From Siphonodentalium dalli (taxonomy: Eukaryota; Mollusca; Scaphopoda; Gadilida; Siphonodentaliidae), in NCBI GenBank assembly GCA_032622095.1, contig CP136065.1:244899474-244963473 (forward strand): a stretch of DNA of 64,000 nucleotides, written 5' to 3'. Below are positions 22,771 to 32,748 of the stretch, piece by piece. The translations under genes were made by a program, and so were the position numbers. The notes under the pieces are model-generated. The model was not told the origin of the DNA. It saw nothing but the letters and a program-made list of their open reading frames with translations, and did not search any database. Every line of letters begins with the position of its first letter. The first letter of the stretch is position 1.

Positions 22771-22840
22771 CACGTGATCATCAGCCCGATCACGTGATTG
22801 TCACATGTAAACAGAAGCATAGCACGTGATCGATCACGTG
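22771..22840. promoter_or_regulatory. Paired CACGTG palindromes (E-box cluster)
   Basis: Four CACGTG motifs (22771, 22791, 22823, 22835) arranged as two inverted pairs: CACGTGATC-n8-GATCACGTG and CACGTGATCGATCACGTG, the second a perfect 18-bp palindrome. CACGTG is the binding core of bHLH-zipper factors such as USF, MITF/TFEB and Myc/Max. The surrounding ~250 bp is CpG-containing and less repeat-like than its neighbours. Regulatory function is inference; no adjacent gene was found. Confidence 0.4.
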
Positions 22841-23639
22841 GTAACTCATTGACAACGCATAGATACGCGACGGCGGTATTTTAAGTTTGCATGTAGTCGA
22901 TCGCGGCCTTTGACGATTGTCGCGTTATCACACTGCGAATGCAAAACTTCGCCGAAACATCGCCTTTCTCGTAATTAAATGTCGATCTTTATCGTGGTAT
23001 TATTACTATTATTATATGTATCGCGATGTGTTGTTACTATAAAGCCATGCCCGTATATTATTCAGTTTTGCGCGCATTTATCTATATAAACGCGTGCTCG
23101 TGTTTATATATATTTTTTCGTTACCGGAATAGTTATATTATATATGCATATCAAGATTGCATATATACGCGAAGACTTGCACAGTTATTAGGCAATTATC
23201 ATCTCGTAAACATTCCAATTTCCAGATGCCATTAGTCGTGTGTCAATAAAGAGCGTTTCGTTTTAATTATCGTAACGCGGTAAAACAACACACAATTGGT
23301 TTATTGCTGTCGGATTTAATCAATTATAATCAAGTCATTCATTACCAATATGATATGTTCATTTTTCCTTGGTTATGAATCATGTAATTATTTGGGCAAT
23401 ATGGTGTTTATATATATTTCGGAATATTGCTTCCCCCACCCCAAAACAATCTAGCCGACTGTCACTGATGGAAATTCACTACATCTATGCATCGTTATTG
23501 ACCTATTAAATTAGCACTCTAGCGATGCGGTCTATTGAATATCCAGGTCATAAATCGACCTCTATGTGGCAATTACGCATAACAATATAGGGTTATAAAC
23601 ATACAATCATATATAACACTTTTTGAAGGAGGGATAATA

Positions 23640-24030
23640 ATCCGGTTTAATATGGAATCACATATTCAAGTGCTCTTTATTCGCAATATATCGTAATAGT
23701 GAACGCTCTTTATTGCGTCAAGGTAAAGGGACTCGACTTAGAACAGTTGTCATCGTGATTTTTTTTACTGATTACACCAATACAGGTCAATACATGTACA
23801 CGAACTTCCGATATGCATGCTTTATATATCCTTCCAAGTCATAGCAATTTCCGCTTTATTAAACTCTTTTTATTCGTACCATATTAGGAAAACTCTTAAC
23901 ATGGAACGCTCTTTATGGAGCCACGGTGAAGGAAATGGGGAATCGACCAAGAATAGTTGTTATCGTGATTTATTCAACATACTCTCCACTTTAACTGCAA
24001 TTGTATGTATTCGTAACCATGACTGACTTG
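23640..24030 (+). repeat. ~203-bp diverged tandem pair
   Basis: Two units, visible from AACGCTCTTTATNGNG, then a TCGAC..AGAA.AGTTGT stretch and ATCGTGATTT. Upstream halves also correspond (ATTCGCAATATA versus ATTCGTACCATATTA). Confidence 0.5.
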
Positions 24031-24255
24031 TCAAATTAAACGCTCTTTATTTGGTATATGTAATCGGTTTCTGATGATTGCGCAACGGGTTTCCCCACAG
24101 AAATCCCGCCAAATGGCACGTAAACGAACATCGTTTGGAAATGAATACAGCATTATACCTAACTGAGAGTCACTAGACCGGCCACAGCCGAAAACACTGC
24201 ATTTATATGGCAATGTTACGAATGAATGATTGTAAATACGGGACACTCGGGGCAT
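24031..24255 (-). pseudogene. THAP-like zinc-finger fragment
   Basis: A 74-codon minus-strand frame reads YKCSVFGCG, then LYSFPND and LRAIWRDFCGE. This matches the first half of a THAP domain, a C2CH zinc-binding DNA-binding module of about 80-90 residues: first two zinc-ligand cysteines, the FP of the SFxxFP stretch, and the invariant Trp. The second half is missing: after FCGE the frame reads TRCAIIRN and ends without a Cys-x2-His pair or the AVPTIF-like end. It could be a first exon of a THAP gene (many have an intron soon after the Trp), though I see no good donor, or a relic of a P-element-like transposase. The segment upstream of YKC has no THAP character. Recognition is from memory of the motif. 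Confidence 0.5.
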
Positions 24256-24598
24256 ATATACGGAAAATTAAAACAACATCGTGAACACGCGCCCGAATAG
24301 AGTTCACATGCCTGCTCATGTTTTTATAAGCTTTATTTTTGACACGAAAGTGTTACCTACCCCGCTCAATCGGCCTTCTATAGTTTTTTTGTCAAAACAA
24401 TAACTTTCCAAACAGCACTTAAGACAAATCACAAGTGAATATAACTCACCGCGCGATGACAATTAACCATGTGTACACAATGCTATTGATATGCCCCGCA
24501 GTAATTCCATCACGCTCACGAGCTGATGTCTATTCCGGATTTTCCATCGTCATATAGGTAGACACAAATAACTCCGATTCCGTGTTTTTAATTAGTTT

Positions 24599-24622
24599 AC
24601 CTCGCTTGACGTCATGCGAGGT
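24599..24622. promoter_or_regulatory. CRE-centred palindrome
   Basis: ACCTCGC and GCGAGGT arms around TTGACGTCAT, so a full cAMP-response-element core TGACGTCA (CREB/ATF site) sits in a 24-bp near-perfect palindrome with one mismatched pair. Function is inferred from motif only. Confidence 0.35.
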
Positions 24623-24939
24623 TTTGCGACGGAGATAGCCGACAACCGGTGGCGGTATTATTTATTTATTTCTCGGCTTAATTATTACGCGATTTTTATG
24701 GGACTTGGATTATTGTGATCACAATAGGGGTGGCTTTCCGATAGAGTTTTGTTGTTTCATGAGCACTGTAATCCCTTAAACATCATGCTTACATAAAGAC
24801 CTACTAAATTTTACCTAAACAAGAGTCTGATTGTGTTATAGAAGGCAGCATAATGCTACTGGCTAATCACACACAAATGGTATAAACGCTCTTTATTATT
24901 TCCAAATAAGGAATTGAGCAACAAAGAACGCTCTTTATG

Positions 24940-25500
24940 TTTACCATCATAATATAAAGAAACACCAGGAAAGTAACTTTTTATGCTTTGTTTACATAAC
25001 AGTCGGCAAATTTACGACTATAACATAATGTTTATGAGATATTTCTCATTTGTATATTAACAAAGTCTGTCTATATTTGAATATTATTTCGTTTGTAGCG
25101 GTGGAAATATGTTCACATGATACCCACCAAGGCCTTCATACCTTTAAGGTATACTACAACTGTTTTTCTTTTCAATAGCAGAATACAGAATGCTATTAAG
25201 AAGTGACACAAAACACAGAACATTTGTTTTAATTATAAGTATTAAGAAGTGAGAGATATGTGAGTCAAGGAAACCAGTAACGAAAGGCAATATTAACATG
25301 ATTTGTCAGAGAATAATTGTTTACGTTCCAATGAATATGTACTGGAAACAAACTGTCTGTACCAGACTTTCATAAACACAAATTATGTATTAATGATCAT
25401 TAATGGTGTAACGACATATTTCGTGCTTTAATGTCTCAAATGAAAGTGTCAATGACACTGTAGCTCAACTTTGAGAAGAAGTTAAATTTGTGTGATGAGC
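24940..25500. other. No recognised feature
   Basis: AT-rich sequence between the 12-mer region and the 164-bp satellite; no gene, RNA or repeat recognised. Confidence 0.4.
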
Positions 25501-26340
25501 AATGAATGGAAAGATTTAGAATTGAATTTAGAAATCCAAGATGGCCGCTGGCAGCCATGTTTTTTTGTCGGAATGTCCCCAAAATGACTCATTCTCATCT
25601 ACATTCCAATTTCAACAGCCATGAAAAATTTCATGATGATCAGACTAAAGGTACGACCTGTAGCCCGTGCTAAAGGATTTAGTCATACAAAGAGTAAAAT
25701 CCAAGATGGCTGCTGGCAGCCATGTTTTTTGACCGAATGACCCCAAAATGACTCGTTCCCATCTACATGTCATTATTAACATTCTTGACAAATTTTATGA
25801 TGATCAGACTAAAAGTACGACCTGTAGCCTGTGATAAAGAATTTAGTCATACAAAGATTAAAATCCAAGATGGCTGCTGGCGGCCATGTTTTTGGGTCAA
25901 ATGATCCCAAAATGACTCGTTCCCATCTACATGTCATTATTAACATTCTTGACAAATTTTATGATGATCAGACTGAAAGTACGACATGTAGCCCGTGCTA
26001 AAGATTTAGTCATATAAAGACTAAAATCCAAAATGGCTGCTGCGGCCATGTTTTTTGGCCGAATGACCCCAAAAGGACTCGTTCCCATCTACATGTCATT
26101 ATTAACATTCTTGACAAATTTCATGATGATCAGACAAACTTTACGAACTGTAGCCCGTGCTAATGGATTGAATTTTGAAATCCAAGATGGCCACTGGCGG
26201 CCATGTTTTTTTTCCGAATGATCCCAAAATTAATAATCTGGTCTAAATGTTGATGTCAACAGCTATGACAAATTTCATAATGATCCGACCAAAGGTACGA
26301 CCTGTAGCCTGCATTGTTGACGCCTTGCGTACACACATAC
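25500..26340 (+). repeat. ~164-bp satellite, five units
   Basis: Units start near 25536, 25701, 25865, 26028 and 26182 at CCAAGATGGC.GCTGGC.GCC, each followed by CATGTTTTTT, AATGACCCCAAAATGACTC, CATCTACATGTCATTATTAA, TTTTATGATGATCAGAC and GTACGACCTGTAGCCCGTG. The first and last units are more diverged than the central three, as expected for an array with edge decay. Confidence 0.85.
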
Positions 26341-26379
26341 ACACGGACGACAAAGCCATGGCAATAGCTCAAACTTTAC

Positions 26380-26900
26380 AATTTAACGACATTTTCGGTC
26401 TTTAACAGTTTAATAGGGGCCCCCGGTGGTCCAGTCGGTAGAGTGCCAGGTGTATTACGTCGTCCCAGGCCGTCCAGCGCTGACGAAGCTGGTTCTAACC
26501 CCACCATAGGGAGGGTGACCGGAATCGTGTATCTGGGCAAGTTTGTCAATTGCTTTTCGGGGGTCGGTGGTTTCTACACGCAGTGGAACAACTTCCCGGT
26601 GAAATTGAGCCTCTGCGTGGTCTTTCCTCCACCCGTAAAATTGACAACGTCGTGTGTGGCCTAGCGGCTAGAATGACGATAAACCCTAATAAACAACAGC
26701 AACAACAATTAATAGTTTAATGACATTTTTCGGTCTTTATAATATCTCAAGATATAGGGGGTATTTGGATCTCTAGTTTAACGACATTTTTCGGTCTTTA
26801 TAGTTTAACGACATTTTTCGGTCTTTAATATCTCAAGATAGAGGGGCCCTTAGGGGGTATTTGGATCTCTAGTTTAACGACATTTTTCGGTCTTTGATAG
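26380..26900 (+). repeat. Minisatellite 'taacgacatttttcggtctt'
   Basis: Five or more copies of TTTAACGACATTTTTCGGTC with TTTAATATCTCAAGATA and GGGGTATTTGGATCTCTAG spacers. It is split by the SINE insertion at 26415-26708. Confidence 0.8.
26415..26708 (+). mobile_element. tRNA-derived SINE with TSD
   Basis: A 294-bp SINE. The head carries a polymerase III A box (TGGTCCAGTCGG, 26427-26438) and a B box (GGTTCTAACCCC, about 60 bp downstream, one base off GGTTCRANNCC). The body includes GGGTCGGTGGTTTCTACACG and CTTTCCTCCACCCG, the latter like the TTTCCTCCACC core common in invertebrate SINEs. The tail is GATAAACCCTAATAAACAAC plus CAACAACAA. It is flanked by a 13-bp target-site duplication with one mismatch (TTAACAGTTTAAT at 26402-26414, TTAATAGTTTAAT at 26709-26721). 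A 73-codon ORF across it is a shadow. Confidence 0.9.
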
Positions 26901-26998
26901 CAAAATGGAAGAAGTACATATTTGGAAGATGTGGTGGCCCTAAAAAGGAAAGTTGTTTGGTGGTCTTGAAATGCAGTTTTTCTTAACAGTCTTCCTTG

Positions 26999-27230
26999 AT
27001 TAAAGTGATGTGAAACACTCCGGCAGACACCGGGCAGAGTGATCAAATAAATAGAAATTAAGAATAATCTTTCTCAAAGTAGTTATTTGTTACGAATATT
27101 AATCCAAATGGATGTTACACAACGTCATTCTTATATATTAGTTAAATGCAATGACTCTCGATGGCAAAATGATTTTTGTTGAATTACAGCCGATAGTTGC
27201 GCCCCGAATCGAGATGTAAATATTTACAAT
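26999..27230 (-). repeat. Dispersed repeat D2, minus copy
   Basis: Reverse complement of 52995-53210, diverged: shared phrases are GTAAATATTTACATCTCGAT, AATAACTACTTTGAG.AAGAT and GGAGTGTTTCACATCACTTT. In the 53-kb copy the end is cut at TTAA by a MITE; here the sequence continues past it, so this copy helps define that insertion point. Confidence 0.7.
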
Positions 27231-27629
27231 TTGGAGTAGTTCAGACGATGTTCTATATGAAGTGGTGTGGTAGATCTTTTTGGAAATTTTCAGTGATGTT
27301 AGTAGAATGATAACATTCCCCACGTTGGAAAAGTGCCTGAGCACTAACTTATCAATTTCTCGCTCCCGAAAAATTCCATAATATGTCTTTAAACATATAT
27401 ATAAATCTCCGAAAAAAAAAATTCTAAAGCATTAAACGATTTGCTATATTTCCACTAGGGCATATATTTCATCTGATTTTGCGAGAATCCATATATACTT
27501 TTTCATGAGAATCCAGGGTAATTTGCGAGAATCTAGATTTGGATTCTCGCCGAAATATAAGCCCAGATTTCACTCTGAAGTGTGCCTAAATGCCATAAAT
27601 TGTACCTTGGTTCCCATGTTCGCTATAAA

Positions 27630-28580
27630 CTAGCTTGAAATTCGCAAACCAATGAATTTTTTTTCTTCAGAAAATTAACATTTTTATGATTCGCGACATA
27701 AATTGTCACCAATAAAAACAAATTTGATTCATCGTGGAAGTTAGTCGGTGACTATAAATAATGTCACCATTCAACTGAATGTTGTTGAATTCTATTGAGA
27801 TGTGGAGCAGACAATATATTGGGAGGCTCGGAGGCTCCATAGCATGAGGCCCCCACCCCCTTTTTCGTATGCCGTATTCCATGCCCTGTTATGAGGTACG
27901 CCGTATTTCCGGCCCCTCTGTTAGGAGGTATTCGGTATTCCAAAAATACCGGTATTCGTACGCCGACCTTCCAAAAAATGAAGTTTTCATATATTTTTAT
28001 GTATTCCATATGGTATTCCGTATTCCAACTTCTGTGTTAAGTGGTATTCCGTCTTCCATGGGGGGTGGGGTGGGGGCCTATAGCATCTGCTCCTCAATCC
28101 TTACCAGATGTCAGTAAAAGTTTCCCATTTCATTATTTCAGTTCTTTAGCAATCTTAATCATTATATGTAATGCCCTGACCATGCTCAATACTAGCTTGA
28201 AATTGGCGAAACAATGAATTTTTTTTCTTCAGAAAATTAGCATTTTTATGACTCGCGACATAATTGTCATCAATAAAAACAAATTTTATTCATCGTGGAA
28301 GTTAGTCGGTGACTATAAATAATGTCACCATTCAACTGAATGTTGTTGAGCATATTTCAACCAATTTTGGAAGTTTAAATGAATATTTTCTTCACACTCA
28401 AAGTCAATTGACAAATTTCAGGATTTTAGCCTGCTTCCGTGCTTCGTTGGGACCAAATATTTGTTGTGCACACTGAAGGAACGTCTACCATCACTCGATA
28501 GGCCAGATTATGCCCTGACCATGCTATAAAGTATTAAACTAGCTTGAAATTGGCAAAACTATGAATTTTTTTGGTTGAAC
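27630..28580 (+). repeat. Direct repeat, 2.3 copies, with nested MITE
   Basis: A ~158-bp unit (CTAGCTTGAAATT.GC.AA.C then ATCGTGGAAGTTAGTCGGTG and CACCATTCAACTGAATGTTG) occurs at 27630-27788 and 28192-28349. A third partial copy at 28509-28575 shares TGCCCTGACCATGCT upstream with the second. A MITE candidate lies directly after the first copy. Confidence 0.75.
27794..28098. mobile_element. MITE-like inverted repeat with GGTATTCC interior
   Basis: Ends ATTGAGATGTGGAGCAGA and, on the other strand, ATTGAGGAGCAGATG; inward both read TAGCAT or ATAG and GGCCCCCACCCC. The interior is a series of GTATTCC-type repeats of alternating orientation. No clear target duplication. Confidence 0.5.
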
Positions 28581-29560
28581 AAATTTACATGGGAATCTCC
28601 ATAGAAAACGGTTATATTTCGATAAAAACGAAAGTAATGCGAAATGAAAGTCGGCACTGGCCAGAATTGTGCAGAATAACATATGAGTCAAGATATATGC
28701 GAATATTTGACCTCATTCCATTAAATAGTCTCGTATTTAAGGAATCAATGCCAATGGCGCTCGGACATGTGGAAATTTTTTCCATCGCACTCGCAGACTA
28801 TAAGGCGGAATTGTGAAATGTAAACACGCATTACCTTTTGCGAGAATAACACAAGCGCAGACTTTATCAAAGTAATGCAATACACAACAACAAATAGGAT
28901 AAAACGGATATAAACACGGTATAAGTGAGAATAAACGTGGAAACAGTTGACAACATTTGTTCGGTTATTCGGCAAAACCGAAGGTATAGATTTATGGTCA
29001 CTAACAAGAAATTCAATTAATTGAGGAAAAACACCCACTGTCCTGAGTGGTATTGATAAGATGTTGGGGGGGGGAGATATTAATTGTGTTAAAGTGCAAT
29101 GGGAAGTAATTGCGGTTAAGGGTAATAAGAAATGTCTTATTGCATTCTCATTGGGCTTAATCATAATTAGAGATTCCTTAAGTTATTGCGGTTAATCGAA
29201 ATTGTCTATTAAATGTCAATTTTGATTCCCATGATGTCTATGCGCAGGGTCGACGTGCCAATCTTCTCTATTTGGATTCCAATTGTTGGCTCATTAAATA
29301 TGCACATATGCTTAAGATACAGTCGTGCACGAAGCGAGCTCCCGTAAGTCGGGTTTTGGATCCCATGCAGTTAATGAAAATATCATTGAAATAATCAGTT
29401 TCCCCCAATAAACAACCATATATTCAATATACATGTTTTGGAGCAGAATTAGGCAGTCCATATTGGACGCCATCATGGAATTTATTTTTTTTGGTTTAAT
29501 TTTCACACATATTTATTAGTTATGTGGATGGAGTTCTCATTAAACCTCACATCCTTATAT
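28580..29560. other. No recognised feature
   Basis: Unique-looking sequence with a G-run near 29066. Two overlapping ORFs (81 and 139 codons on opposite strands) carry no recognisable domain. Confidence 0.4.
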
Positions 29561-29566
29561 TGGTTA

Positions 29567-29687
29567 CAGTAATGCCCAAAGTAATTGACCACTTAACCAC
29601 ATCAGAATTATTGGTAATTTTTCAGCATTTAAAATCCTGACAAATTACCCATTATTCAGCTGTGGTCAATTACTTTGTACATTACTG
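29567..29687. mobile_element. mariner-type hairpin MITE, copy 1
   Basis: 121-bp hairpin starting CAGTAATGCCCAAAGTAATT and ending with CAATTACTTTGTACATTACTG, flanked by TA on both sides, the target of Tc1/mariner transposons. Only a short loop near ATTTAAAAT. Confidence 0.85.
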
Positions 29688-29733
29688 TATGAGGATTGAG
29701 TTATCATTACACCTCAAATCCTTATATTGGTTA

Positions 29734-29862
29734 CAGTAATGCCCAAAGTAATTGACCACTTAACCACAGCAGAATTATGGGTATTTTTTCAGCATTTAAA
29801 ATCCTGACAAATTACCAATAATTATGCTGTGGTTAAGTGGTCGATTACTTTGGACATTACTG
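29734..29862. mobile_element. mariner-type hairpin MITE, copy 2
   Basis: 129-bp hairpin, same ends as copy 1 and flanked by TA. It follows copy 1 after a 46-bp linker containing ACCTCAAATCCTTATATTGG, which is repeated before copies 2 and 3, so the linker and hairpin were amplified together. Confidence 0.85.
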
Positions 29863-29908
29863 TATGAGGATTGAGTTATTATTACACCTCAAATCCTTAT
29901 ATTGGTTA

Positions 29909-30037
29909 CAGTAATGCCCAAAGTAATTGACCACTTAACCACAGCAGAATTATGGGTAATTTTTCAGGATTTAAAATCATGAAAAAATACCCATTATTTT
30001 GCTGTGGTTAAGTGATCAATTACTTTGGACATTACTG
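29909..30037. mobile_element. mariner-type hairpin MITE, copy 3
   Basis: Third copy in the tandem series (starts are spaced 167 and 175 bp apart), flanked by TA; ends in GGACATTACTG. Confidence 0.85.
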
Positions 30038-30329
30038 TATGTAGATGGAGTTAAACCTCACATCAGTGTGTTGGGGATTTGGACCTTGACTTGGGACCTT
30101 TTGTTTTTAACGCGACAAATGCGTGTACACCTTATACACAAATTTCTTATGTAACCAGAGTTTTTCTTGGATAAGATGAGTTTGAAGCCTGCTTACATTT
30201 CAAAATGTTGTCAGTTTGATATTGTCTGCAGCGGAACTCAACGCGTTGAAGCAAAAGTTAGAAAAGATAAAATGTGTACGTAATGAGACTATAATACAAC
30301 TGAAAAAATAAACTGAGGGAGGGGTGGGC

Positions 30330-31380
30330 GATACAGGGAACTAAGGGTTGAACCGATATAAATTTGTAGAGCGATAACGACCGATGTTGACATAATATGC
30401 ATCTGAACTCTACTGTTGCAACATGGCTATAAAATAGGGGGGTGTCAGAATCTTAGTCATCTCTATATAGTGCCAGAATAGTCATCTATAAGATGTTGGG
30501 TTGGTTATATGGACTCGGAGAAAAAGTGGTTTGTACCGATGAACTGACATAAATTAGTGGAGCGATGTTGCATCACGACTGTACTAAAGCAGCAATGATG
30601 TAAAATGGGGGGGGGGAGGGGAGTCTGAAATTATCTATCTCTATAGATGGCACCAGGATTATATGGATAGGAATAGCAATTGATATACGTATACAGTATA
30701 CTATAGTAATACCATAGACATATAAGTACAAATATCACGTGATAAAATATTACGTTACGTGAATATACCGATGAAAGAAATAAATAAATTGGACCGGGAT
30801 TAGAGGTTGGGTTGGTTATATGTGGATAATTGGATATGGAATTCATACCGATGAAACGATACAAATTAGTGGAGCGATAATGACCAATGTTGACACTTAC
30901 CGCTATACTTAAAGTAATTGACCACCAGCAACGTGGTGTCACCCCGTTAATACTGCGGTACTATACCGCGGTATCCTCCAATACCGCGGTACTGATACCG
31001 CTTGTTAACGTATGTGGGAGTAAATACCTCCCCTCAAAGTGTTCCATGAAAATCACTGCGGTATTCAAAAAAATTAATGCGGTGCCCGCTAAAAGACCGC
31101 GGTATCAAAGCCCAATACCGTAATTCCACTGCCATGACCGCCTCGATACAGCTACCGTTTATTACCGGTATCACCGTGGTCATGACCGGGGTATCACCCC
31201 GCTTTTCTGGTCAATTACTTTGAGAATAGCGGTAGTCAGGCTACGCGCAGGAGAATATAGGGGTTGATACGATAGACCAAAATAAATTTGTCAGGTGATA
31301 ATGACCAATGTTGACCTATAAAGTAACGCGACTATACTGTCGCATAATTATCAGGTGTAACCGGTCAAATATGAACTCTA
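30330..31380 (+). repeat. Degenerate ~180-bp tandem repeat
   Basis: Recurrent phrases ACCGAT.(A)A.A.AAATT.GT, GAGCGATAA and TGACCAATGTTGAC around 30353, 30535, 30846 and 31270, with G-runs and TCTGAAATTATCTATCTCTA stretches between. Split by the TIR element at 30900-31232. Confidence 0.5.
30900..31232. mobile_element. TA-flanked MITE with CCGCGG-rich interior
   Basis: 333 bp, starting CCGCTATACTTAAAGTAATT and ending with the counterpart of CCGCTATTCTCAAAGTAATT on the other strand, flanked by TA (30898-30899, 31233-31234). The subterminal AAAGTAATTGACCA is shared with the hairpin MITEs at 29.6-30.0 kb. The interior is packed with alternating ATACCGCGGTA-type palindromes. No ORF of interest. 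Confidence 0.75.
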
Positions 31381-31459
31381 GTGACCAATATAGAACAGGT
31401 CAGAAAACATTCGCAGGGCCCTAATTGGCCTAAAATTTATTTAACACTCCATTTGCCAT

Positions 31460-31800
31460 TACATTATTGGCATTAAAATTGATTTATGTCGATAAAACTG
31501 TCATTTTTCAAAATTTTAAGCTGAGACTTGGAGTGTGTTGGTGGGATAGCTACATATTCGTAAAATGACAGAGTACAGCACGCAATTATGTTTTAGATGG
31601 AAGAAATGAATTTTTTTCAATGATAAAATTTAACATGGAAATTTGAATTTACCATTAACATCGATTTATGTCGATAAAACTGTCATTTTTCAAACTTTTA
31701 GGCTGAGACTTGGTGTATGTGCGTGTGATACATATATGTTCCTAAAATGACCGAGTCCAGCGCGTAATTATGTTTTAGATGGAAGAAATTGAATTTGACA
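31460..31800 (+). repeat. T175 tandem repeat, second locus
   Basis: Two ~182-bp units of the family described at 4915-5300, sharing GATTTATGTCGATAAAACTG, GCTGAGACTTGG.GT and AATTATGTTTTAGATGGAAG. Confidence 0.7.
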
Positions 31801-32400
31801 TTTTCACAAAAACACGCCAATTCCGAATCCAGATGACCTACTTGCAGACGAGCGCTCGTTAATATTCATGCCAAGAAATACAGGCGTCAAACTCATCTTT
31901 TTGGAGGGTTAATCCGATATACACATATTGAAATAATCCTTCCAGAACACCTTCCAAGATATAGAAGAATATTTTAATAGATTAGGACGCCAAAACAGTC
32001 GTAATGAGAGAATTAAAATTCACATCGCCTCCGATTGTCATCGGCATTGGAATTAGACCATTGTATCTGTTTTGCGCATGCGCAAGTCACTTTCCATATT
32101 TGGAATTTCCATATATGGGATTTGTGTTAACATGATCACCGATCAATCCATTAACAAACAAATTACCACGCAATTATCTTAGCATAAAAATATATTGTAA
32201 TTTATGCAACTACGACCCTGGTAACCCTGATAACTAATAAAATATACCGGCCAATTCATTTTAAGATCGTTATTTCACTTTGCTTTAAGCATAAATACAC
32301 TCTTAAACGCACATAAACGACCCATTGGCGTTAAAATTAAATATACTCGGTATTTATTATATTAGTTTTTTATTGCTCATTATAGAGTTAGACCCTTGAC
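31801..32400. other. No recognised feature
   Basis: AT-rich intergenic DNA; nothing recognised. Confidence 0.4.
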
Positions 32401-32408
32401 ACCTGTCA

Positions 32409-32514
32409 ATATATTTGGGCTGAATTCATATGATGCGGTATTATTCCTCGAAATAAACAACAAAGCAGTCGTTACTTCGAAATGTCGTTTGGGCTAACAT
32501 TTACACAAATCCTT
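32409..32514 (+). repeat. Dispersed repeat D1, plus copy
   Basis: Inverted partner of 16588-16692 (see there). Confidence 0.75.
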
Positions 32515-32623
32515 CGCGTGTTCTCCTCAATTGGCACGCATGTTCTCAGTCGACACACAGGTTATCCCAGAAAGTGGTGTGAAATAAACACCCAAGGTTT
32601 GGGTGAAATAACTTACTTATTAA

Positions 32624-32651
32624 TGACGTCATGGACCATGTCATGACGTCT
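32624..32651. promoter_or_regulatory. Inverted CRE-like pair
   Basis: TGACGTCA at 32624-32631 and TGACGTCT at 32644-32651, inside ATGACGTCATGGACCATGTC, which is partly self-complementary. Motif evidence only; no gene nearby. Confidence 0.25.
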
Positions 32652-32748
32652 TCGTTGGTTTTCATTCAGCTAACAAAGAAAATTGTCGAAAAGTAACTAA
32701 AATATAGTCCCAAATCGGATAGGAATTCTTCGCAAACGGTGAATACTT

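Larger units (their letters stand above)
23246..24938. repeat. 12-mer AACGCTCTTTAT, six copies in 1.7 kb
   Basis: Exact copies on the plus strand at 23702, 23905, 24039, 24885 and 24927, and one on the minus strand at 23246. The copies at 23702 and 23905 lie in a ~203-bp diverged tandem pair (both continue to AGTTGT.ATCGTGATTT), but the other four have unrelated flanks. Variants occur at 39246 and 5338. Confidence 0.6.

Noticed and set aside
28745-29164. 139-codon minus-strand ORF
   Set aside because: No domain, repeat or splice pattern recognised; overlaps an equally featureless ORF on the other strand.
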